From: Chitinophagaceae bacterium
Lineage (GTDB): Bacteria > Bacteroidota > Bacteroidia > Chitinophagales > Chitinophagaceae
DNA: 6,962 nt
Direction: 5' to 3'
NCBI GenBank assembly: GCA_947468255.1
Contig: CANIMM010000167.1
Coordinates: forward strand, 1 to 6,962
In this document: piece by piece, positions 1 to 5,185 of the stretch
How positions within the stretch are numbered: the first letter of the stretch is position 1
How the letters are laid out: each line of letters begins with the position of its first letter
Position numbers and translations under genes: made by a program
Notes under the pieces: generated by a model
Database searches by the model: none
What the model was told of the DNA's origin: nothing
Seen by the model: the letters and a program-made list of their open reading frames with translations, nothing else

Positions 1-105
1 ATTGGAATGATCTACTTCTTTAGTATCAGTTTTGCAGGACTGTACAAACAATCCTACACCAATAGTAGATATACTTAAGGCTTTTAATGACTGTCTCCTA
101 TTCAT
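1..105 (-). CDS. Tat-exported small subunit of a GMC dehydrogenase, N-terminal fragment (gluconate 2-dehydrogenase subunit 3-like)
   Basis: Only the first 35 codons are in the window; the frame is open at position 1 and the gene continues outside. ATG at 105-103 lies 3 bp after the stop of the GMC gene, so translation is probably coupled. The visible protein starts MNRRQSLKAL, a twin-arginine motif (N-R-R-Q-S-L-K) followed by a short hydrophobic stretch and V-Q-S-C, a plausible lipobox with Cys24, then a charged segment (KTDTKEVDH). Small proteins beginning like this next to GMC enzymes in Bacteroidota usually belong to the gluconate 2-dehydrogenase subunit 3 family (PF13618). In the family the small subunit carries the folded, leaderless flavoprotein through the Tat translocon. 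The Tat signal and position are seen; the family is inferred from context because the conserved domain is not in the window. Confidence 0.72.
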   Translation of the reverse strand, partial: MNRRQSLKALSISTIGVGLFVQSCKTDTKEVDHSN

Positions 106-108
106 AAA

Positions 109-1845
109 TTAAATATTTTGTTTTTTTCTTTGTTCAAGAATATATTCAGTTGTGCGCATAGACATAGCAAGAATTGTCCAGGTAGCATTTTTATCTCCCT
201 GTTGTACAAAAGGAGCCGCATCTACTACAAATAAATTTTTACAATCATGTGCCTGGCACCATTTATTAAGAGCTGAAGTTTTAGGGTCATCGCCCATACG
301 GATAGTTCCTACTTCATGAATGATTTTACCAGGTGCTTCCAAACCGTAGTTAGTATCTGCTCCTGGTATTTTTGAAGTAATAACAGCTCCCATTTCATGC
401 ATTACCGACTGAAAAGTCTCTTGCATGTGTTTAGCCTGGTTGACTTCTTCATTGCTCCAAGTATAGTTAAAACGTAAAACCGGAATACCGAATTTATCTA
501 CCATGTTCGGATCAATTTCACAGTAGTTTTCTTTGCGAGCAATAGCGGTACCACGACCAGCCATACCCACCTGCGTTCCAAAAAAACGACGGTAGTCATC
601 TTTTAATGAAGCACCAAATCCACCAGAAGCCTTTGTTTTACCATCTCTATCCGGTACCATACCATTTATTTTGGGAGTACCTGCACCAAAACCATAATTA
701 GGCATGCGCATACCACCACCATATTCAATATGATAACCACGAGAAAAATCTAGTTTTTTATTATCCAACCACCAAGGTGAATAGATATGTACACTTCCCA
801 CACCATCTTCGTTGTAACGTTTACGGTCCATCAGTTGTGGAAGAAAACCACTCAAACTTGCACCAGTTGAATCGTGCAGGTATTTACCTACTACGCCACT
901 ACTATTAGCAAGACCACCTGGATGTTGTGCAGATGCTGAATTTAATAAAATACGAGCCGATTCGCAGGTACTTGCTCCCAAGATAACAATCTTGGCATTC
1001 AGCTCGTATTCCTGTCCATCAATTTTGTCAACATAAGAAACACCTGTTGCCTGACCTTCTTTACCAGTAATTACCTTCCTAACCATGGCATTGGTAATCA
1101 CTTTTAAATTACCCGTTTTAATGGCCGGAATTACCAAACAAGATGATGCAGAAAAATCACCATACACTTTACAGCTTCTGCCGCACTGTCCGCAATAGAA
1201 ACATGCTCCGCGATCTTTATTACCTGGCAAGGCTTCAGTTAATACCGATCCTCTACCTGCAATAACTTTTACACCAGCTTTGGCAGCACCATTTTTTATA
1301 AATATTTCGTTGAGCCTTGGCTTGGGAGGAGTAAGGAAAATACCATCTGGTTCATTTTCCAAACCTTCTTTAGTACCGTACACACCAATCATTCTATCTA
1401 CCTTATCATAAAAAGGCTTTACATCATCGTAAGTAATTGGCCAACGATCGGTAAGCCCATCAGTTGGTTGAAAATCGAGCGGACCCATGCGCAAAGAAAT
1501 TCTGCCCCAATGATTGGTTCTGCCACCCAACATTTGGGATCTGAACCAACTGAATTCAGTTTTGTCTTTGGTAGTATAAGGTTGCCCTTCTATTTGCCAG
1601 CCACCATAAGCAGCATCAAAATCGCCAAAGGCGCGCGTGGTAGAAGCTCCACGTCGTGGAGATTCATAGGGCCACTGAAGTTGTTTGGATTGTTTGGCAG
1701 GATCAAAAAATGGTCCAGCCTCTAACATTAATACTTTTATTCCAGCATTGGCCAATACATAACCAGCCATACCGCCACCTGCACCAGAGCCAACTATAAT
1801 CACATCATATTGCTCTGTAGATTTTTTAATTTGGATGTCTCCCAC
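109..1845 (-). CDS. GMC-family FAD-dependent oxidoreductase (sugar/glycoside or alcohol dehydrogenase), cysteine-cluster type
   Basis: A complete 578-residue flavoprotein of the glucose-methanol-choline family, the usual length for the bacterial dehydrogenase branch. Residues 14-45 are the Rossmann FAD site (VIIVGSGAGGG, then the acidic E42 ending strand 2). Residues 107-116 (LGGRTNHWGR) are the GMC FAD/active-site loop. His510 (in HEVGTIRMG) and Asn553 (in NATWTILAMSMRT) are at the positions of the catalytic His-Asn pair. Residues 215-225 hold C-x2-C-x2-C-x3-C, with another Cys at 236, fitting an iron-sulfur electron relay as in FAD-glucose and fructose dehydrogenase large subunits. There is no signal peptide, and the downstream gene encodes a Tat protein, so export by hitchhiking is likely. 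The start is GTG at 1845-1843: an in-frame TAA sits seven codons upstream, no ATG lies between, and the next Met (26) is inside the FAD motif. Substrate is not readable; C3 oxidation of glycosides, gluconate or another polyol are options. Confidence 0.93.
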   Translation of the reverse strand: MGDIQIKKSTEQYDVIIVGSGAGGGMAGYVLANAGIKVLMLEAGPFFDPAKQSKQLQWPYESPRRGASTTRAFGDFDAAYGGWQIEGQPYTTKDKTEFSWFRSQMLGGRTNHWGRISLRMGPLDFQPTDGLTDRWPITYDDVKPFYDKVDRMIGVYGTKEGLENEPDGIFLTPPKPRLNEIFIKNGAAKAGVKVIAGRGSVLTEALPGNKDRGACFYCGQCGRSCKVYGDFSASSCLVIPAIKTGNLKVITNAMVRKVITGKEGQATGVSYVDKIDGQEYELNAKIVILGASTCESARILLNSASAQHPGGLANSSGVVGKYLHDSTGASLSGFLPQLMDRKRYNEDGVGSVHIYSPWWLDNKKLDFSRGYHIEYGGGMRMPNYGFGAGTPKINGMVPDRDGKTKASGGFGASLKDDYRRFFGTQVGMAGRGTAIARKENYCEIDPNMVDKFGIPVLRFNYTWSNEEVNQAKHMQETFQSVMHEMGAVITSKIPGADTNYGLEAPGKIIHEVGTIRMGDDPKTSALNKWCQAHDCKNLFVVDAAPFVQQGDKNATWTILAMSMRTTEYILEQRKKQNI

Positions 1846-1862
1846 AAATATTAAATTATAAT

Positions 1863-1881
1863 GTTAACAATATTGTTTAAC
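1863..1881. repeat. Near-perfect palindrome just upstream of the GMC start
   Basis: Positions 1866-1877 read AACAATATTGTT, a perfect 12-bp palindrome. With one unpaired T it extends outward to GTTAA/TTAAC arms over 1863-1881. It ends 17 bp before the GTG start codon of the GMC gene, so it lies in the presumed 5' leader or at an operator position. It is entirely AT-rich, and in such a background short palindromes arise by chance, so a regulatory role is only a suggestion. Confidence 0.35.
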
Positions 1882-1947
1882 TATTTTTAATCAATCAAAT
1901 TTCCGAATTACTAAAATTAGCTTATATACGCTGAAATATCAGAAAAA

Positions 1948-1982
1948 CAAATCTGACAATGTTACCAATCCTCTACAACAAA
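1948..1982 (-). promoter_or_regulatory. Weak candidate promoter for the GMC operon
   Basis: On the minus strand a TTTG at 1982-1979, overlapping a second TTG at 1978-1976, is followed after 20-23 bp by CAGATTTG at 1955-1948. The latter matches the Bacteroidota -7 element TAnnTTTG at all but its first base. This would start transcription roughly 95-100 bases before the GTG of the GMC gene. The match is imperfect and TTTG is frequent in this AT-rich sequence, so the assignment is tentative. Confidence 0.28.
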
Positions 1983-2009
1983 CAATTCAAAAAGTGATTG
2001 TTAAGTAGT

Positions 2010-2032
2010 AGCGTAAAAAGGGAAGCGTAAAA
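2010..2032. repeat. 9-bp direct repeat upstream of the candidate promoter
   Basis: AGCGTAAAA occurs twice, at 2010-2018 and 2024-2032, separated by 5 bp (14-bp period). It lies about 30 bp upstream of the candidate -33 element on the minus strand, where activator sites are often found. It contains the only GC-bearing repeated word I noticed in this region. Function is inferred from position only. Confidence 0.35.
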
Positions 2033-2227
2033 TGAATCCTTGCCTTTTAAAAAAATATTATATTCATTATCGATCAACTATCTATCTTAATTTCCTTGTA
2101 TGGAGTAATGAGTTAAACCATATATCCCATACTAGGTGAAAAAGTATTAACGAATGACAAATGAAATGGTTCAGTTCTTATTTTGGCAAATAAAGCTTAT
2201 CCCGTTTTGAATTAAATAGATTGTTAG

Positions 2228-2271
2228 AAAATAAACCATTGCCACTAAATAATTTTTAGTGGCAATGGTTT
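2228..2271 (-). terminator. Intrinsic terminator of the susC-susD-lipoprotein operon
   Basis: Positions 2233-2249 and 2255-2271 form a perfect 17-bp inverted repeat with a 5-base loop (2250-2254). The inner core, CCATTGCCACT pairing with AGTGGCAATGG, is the most GC-rich part of the surrounding sequence. In the minus-strand transcript the stem is followed by TTTATTTTC, a typical U-rich release tract. It begins 15 bases after the stop codon of the lipoprotein gene, exactly where a terminator is expected. Confidence 0.9.
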
Positions 2272-2286
2272 TGAAATCAATGTATT

Positions 2287-3456
2287 TTATTTTAAAATAG
2301 CCAATTGAGCATAGGTATTTCCAATCTTGTACTCATAAGTAACTGAAGTACCAGGAACCACACTAGCAATTTTTAAAATTCCGTAATAGGTATTCGCACC
2401 ATCTACGATTTTAAAAATGTTAACAGGTACACCTGCGATAGGATCAACAGTTGCTGATGCTGTTCCAGCATCAAAAAGAGCTACAATAGCATCTGAGTTA
2501 TTAGCACTATAAACTGAACTAGTAGATGGTACAAAAGAAATGCTTGTACCAGCTCTCAAAGCAGAACCAGCATGAATTTGTAAAGAAACAGCATCAATTG
2601 CCAATATTGCCAATGTATCCGTTGCTTTAACAGTTCCATTATTCAACACATTTACACCACCGGTAGTAGCCCCTAAAGTCATAGTACCAGATTTAGTAAG
2701 TTGAAATAATGCTGGGTTAGCAAATACAGTCATTTTAACGGTATCTGAATAACTACCCACAGCAGCTACAAAAGCATAATACATGGTATCTTTTCCAACT
2801 GCAAAATCATCACCTGAAATTGGAACTTTGGTTCCATAAGCTAAACTTGAAGAAGACCAAGCTAAATTAATACCATTTTTCTTTAAAACGGTAACATTAG
2901 CAGTATAGGCAGCAATTTTGGGAGTAACTTTTACATCAAAATAAGCTGCACCTGCATTACGATAAATTTGTACTGCTTTGGTAGCATAAAGTGGCCCTGA
3001 AACAGCGGTAGCCTTAGATAAAACGATCGGTCCTTGTTGCGGAGTTGGCTGAGCAGACTCAGTTTTTCCAGCAAAAGTATAGGTAACGTTATCTCCTAGA
3101 TTAACTAAAAGCGCTTCGGCTCTAGTAAAAGTTGCACTAGCTGTAAAATCAGATCCTACAAGCACTTTTTTTGCAGTACCTGCAATTGGAAGTAACTGAA
3201 GCGCTGAACCTCCTGAAGGCATTTGATTGGCCAATAACTCAACTGTCATCTCATCCCCAACTTTAGCATTTGGGAGTGTAGCAGAAACAGTAAAGGAACC
3301 ATCCAAGGTAGTAATACCTGTGTTAGAAGTGGTAGCTGATTTAGTAATATATGCCGAACCATCTACGTTTTTCGGAATATTTACATACTCCTGTTTGGTG
3401 CAACTTTGCATCAAGGAGATGATTGTTATGAGGGTTAACCCTATTTTATTTTTCAT
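2287..3456 (-). CDS. SusCD-associated lipoprotein of unknown family
   Basis: A complete 389-residue protein, third gene of the SusC/SusD unit, starting at ATG 42 bp after the susD stop. Residues 1-19 are a signal peptide with a clear lipobox (SLMQSC); Cys19 is the only cysteine in the protein, as expected for a lipid anchor. I do not recognise a family. The mature part is rich in Thr, Ser, Ala, Val and Gly with alternating hydrophobic residues, which suggests beta-sandwich modules: one at about 45-132, a Pro/Gln-rich hinge (SAQPTPQQGP, 134-143), an Ig-like unit at about 143-247 ending in a DTVKMTVF strand, and a C-terminal part at about 248-389. Genes at this position often encode SusE/SusF-like surface lipoproteins that bind glycan or cap the SusCD complex, so a similar role is inferred. 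There are no catalytic motifs. It is followed by the terminator. Confidence 0.82.
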   Translation of the reverse strand: MKNKIGLTLITIISLMQSCTKQEYVNIPKNVDGSAYITKSATTSNTGITTLDGSFTVSATLPNAKVGDEMTVELLANQMPSGGSALQLLPIAGTAKKVLVGSDFTASATFTRAEALLVNLGDNVTYTFAGKTESAQPTPQQGPIVLSKATAVSGPLYATKAVQIYRNAGAAYFDVKVTPKIAAYTANVTVLKKNGINLAWSSSSLAYGTKVPISGDDFAVGKDTMYYAFVAAVGSYSDTVKMTVFANPALFQLTKSGTMTLGATTGGVNVLNNGTVKATDTLAILAIDAVSLQIHAGSALRAGTSISFVPSTSSVYSANNSDAIVALFDAGTASATVDPIAGVPVNIFKIVDGANTYYGILKIASVVPGTSVTYEYKIGNTYAQLAILK

Positions 3457-3498
3457 TTTGTTCTGTATATTTTAGTTAATAATGTCGTTGCCAAAATT
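3457..3498 (-). other. Short intra-operon spacer susD-lipoprotein gene
   Basis: The 42 bp between the two genes are AT-rich, with an A-rich stretch (ACAGAACAAA) directly before the ATG and no Shine-Dalgarno sequence, as is usual in Bacteroidota. No terminator hairpin is seen, which supports co-transcription. Confidence 0.6.
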
Positions 3499-5154
3499 TT
3501 ACTGACCTGATTGCTTAGGTAAGTAGGTAAAATTCTGTAAACAATTTGCATTATTGAGAATTTCAGCTTGTGAAACTGGGGCCAATAAATGCTGAGCTGT
3601 AAATTTGTAATTGAATTCAGTTGGTTTATGACCAATGAAATTTTCAATTCCAAAAGTACCAGAACCATCAATCAGACATTTACGGCTACGGCGCTGATCC
3701 CAAATCATTTTATTTTCAAACATCAATTCCCAACCTCTTTCACTAAAAATAGTAAGATTGTTGATTTGGTTAGCAGCAAGAGCAGGTAACAAAGCTCTTT
3801 TTCTAACTTCATTGATTCCTTTGATAATATCAGCATCTGCAACAGCAACACCATTTTGAGTTAAAGCCCAGTTTACTTCAGTTAACATTAACAAAATGTC
3901 AGCATACCGATAAAGTGGAAAATTAAGGGTTGCATGTCCACCAGAAGTTTTAATACCTACTGAATCGTAAAATTTAAAACACATTGGCTGAGCAAAACGA
4001 ACAAAAACAGATGCATCGTATTGAGGAGCTTGATAATCATTAGAATAAAAGAATCCATCACGATCCTTCTTACGTCTATCAGCGTCATCAAAAGAATTGT
4101 AATACGCAACAGTTGGAATCAAAGTTCCATACTCAGTAAAAGATGCACATTTTTGTGCAGGAGGAAGCGTTGCTCCAATAAAACCAGTCATTTCTCCTAA
4201 ACCATAAGCAAACTGAATTTGAAAAATACTTTCACCCTTGTTATTGCTTTTAGCTGGATCATGTAAATCTCTATAATTAGCTGCCAAAGTATATTTACCA
4301 TACAAAGCATCTAATTGAGCTTTAGCCTTGGTTAAAAAACCTGCTGCACTAGCAGAAACCACAGGATAGGTTTGTTGTGAAAAAGCACCCGTTGTACACC
4401 AAGGTTTAGTAGCATCAGTTGCTACTTCTTGATAAGGATAACCAGCACAAGTAAGATAAACATCTGCTAACAATGCCCTAGCAGCATTTTTACTAATAGA
4501 ACCATCCGCTTTGATATCTTCTTTAGTACCATTCACTGCAAACTCAAGATCAGGAATAATGATATCATCATAGATCTTTTTAAGTGAAACGCGTGGTTTT
4601 TGTGACTCAGCAAATGTACTCAATGCAGTATCATAAGGAACATCACCAAAATAACGTACTAGATTAAAGTAAGCAAGTGCACGAAGTGTACGTACTTCGG
4701 TCATTTTCTTTGACTTATCATCAGCAGTATACTCTGTAATGCCATTTATTTTTTGGATAGCATTGTTACAATCTTTAACTACTTGATAGTTATTGTTCCA
4801 ATAGTTATCAAAATCCTGAAGCAAGGTTCCAGCAACTTGATTTGTTTGGAAATTAAGCATCATTGGATGGGAATCAAGAGAATATGACTTACCTGTCCAA
4901 TATTCAAGTACGCATGGTAAATAGTTACCGTAATCACCGGCACCACCTACATAGAGATTTTGTAAACCTCTGTAACCACCCACTACTAAAGCATTTCCTT
5001 CAGCAGCGGTAGTAAATGTATAAGCTGAAGTCAAGTTAGCAGTTGGTTTTTCTTCTAGGAATTTCGTGCAACTAACAAGCATCGATACCATTACCATTAA
5101 AGGCAATACGTATTGTATAACTCCCTTTTTCGTTTTCTTTATATTAAATTTCAT
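3499..5154 (-). CDS. SusD/RagB-family nutrient-binding outer-membrane lipoprotein
   Basis: A complete 551-residue SusD-like protein, within the usual family length. It forms the extracellular lid of the SusC channel and binds the substrate before import. Residues 1-29 are a lipoprotein signal peptide (basic start, hydrophobic core, SMLVSC with Cys29), followed by the typical FLEEKPTANLT segment. The helical N-terminal domain shows EVRTLRALAYFNLVRYFGDVPY near 153-174, a hallmark of the family's TPR-like region. The C-terminal SusD/RagB domain (PF07980) shows RYADILLMLTEVNWAL near 416-431, ERGWELMFENKMIWDQRR near 472-489, and LLAPVSQAEI near 523, the equivalent of the usual LxPIPxxEI. Start is ATG at 5154-5152, 31 bp after susC. 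The ligand cannot be read from sequence; an oligosaccharide is usual, but some SusD homologues take up peptides or other compounds. Confidence 0.97.
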   Translation of the reverse strand: MKFNIKKTKKGVIQYVLPLMVMVSMLVSCTKFLEEKPTANLTSAYTFTTAAEGNALVVGGYRGLQNLYVGGAGDYGNYLPCVLEYWTGKSYSLDSHPMMLNFQTNQVAGTLLQDFDNYWNNNYQVVKDCNNAIQKINGITEYTADDKSKKMTEVRTLRALAYFNLVRYFGDVPYDTALSTFAESQKPRVSLKKIYDDIIIPDLEFAVNGTKEDIKADGSISKNAARALLADVYLTCAGYPYQEVATDATKPWCTTGAFSQQTYPVVSASAAGFLTKAKAQLDALYGKYTLAANYRDLHDPAKSNNKGESIFQIQFAYGLGEMTGFIGATLPPAQKCASFTEYGTLIPTVAYYNSFDDADRRKKDRDGFFYSNDYQAPQYDASVFVRFAQPMCFKFYDSVGIKTSGGHATLNFPLYRYADILLMLTEVNWALTQNGVAVADADIIKGINEVRKRALLPALAANQINNLTIFSERGWELMFENKMIWDQRRSRKCLIDGSGTFGIENFIGHKPTEFNYKFTAQHLLAPVSQAEILNNANCLQNFTYLPKQSGQ

Positions 5155-5185
5155 ATTGTAATTTTTTAAATTTATGAATTGAAAA
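5155..5185 (-). other. Short intra-operon spacer susC-susD
   Basis: The 31 bp between susC and susD are almost entirely A and T, with no Shine-Dalgarno sequence and no hairpin. Tight spacing of this kind is normal for the co-transcribed SusC-SusD pair. Confidence 0.6.

Larger units (their letters stand above)
1846..2227. other. Non-coding intergenic region upstream of the GMC operon
   Basis: About 380 bases of AT-rich sequence between the terminator of the lipoprotein operon and the GMC start. I see no credible ORF on either strand, no tRNA-like fold and no riboswitch I recognise. It should hold the promoter of the GMC operon, since the terminator upstream closes the preceding unit. Within it are a weak Bacteroidota-type promoter candidate, a 9-bp direct repeat and a palindrome near the start codon, listed separately. 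Confidence 0.75.

Noticed and set aside
1468..1725. Open frame of 85 codons on the plus strand
   Set aside because: It lies fully inside and antisense to the GMC gene, whose protein is conserved across this span; its translation has no recognisable features.
1939..1956. Small inverted repeat TCAGA/TCTGA overlapping the candidate -7 element
   Set aside because: Five base pairs with an 8-base loop are expected by chance in this AT-rich region and do not support an operator or hairpin on their own.
3227..3475. Open frame of 82 codons on the plus strand
   Set aside because: It is antisense to the start of the lipoprotein gene, including its signal peptide, and shows no independent coding evidence.
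3453..3671. Open frame of 72 codons on the minus strand
   Set aside because: It overlaps the conserved C-terminus of susD in another frame and runs into the start of the lipoprotein gene; its sequence looks like out-of-frame AT-rich translation.
3589..3789. Open frame of 66 codons on the plus strand
   Set aside because: It is antisense to the conserved C-terminal domain of SusD and has no features of a real protein.
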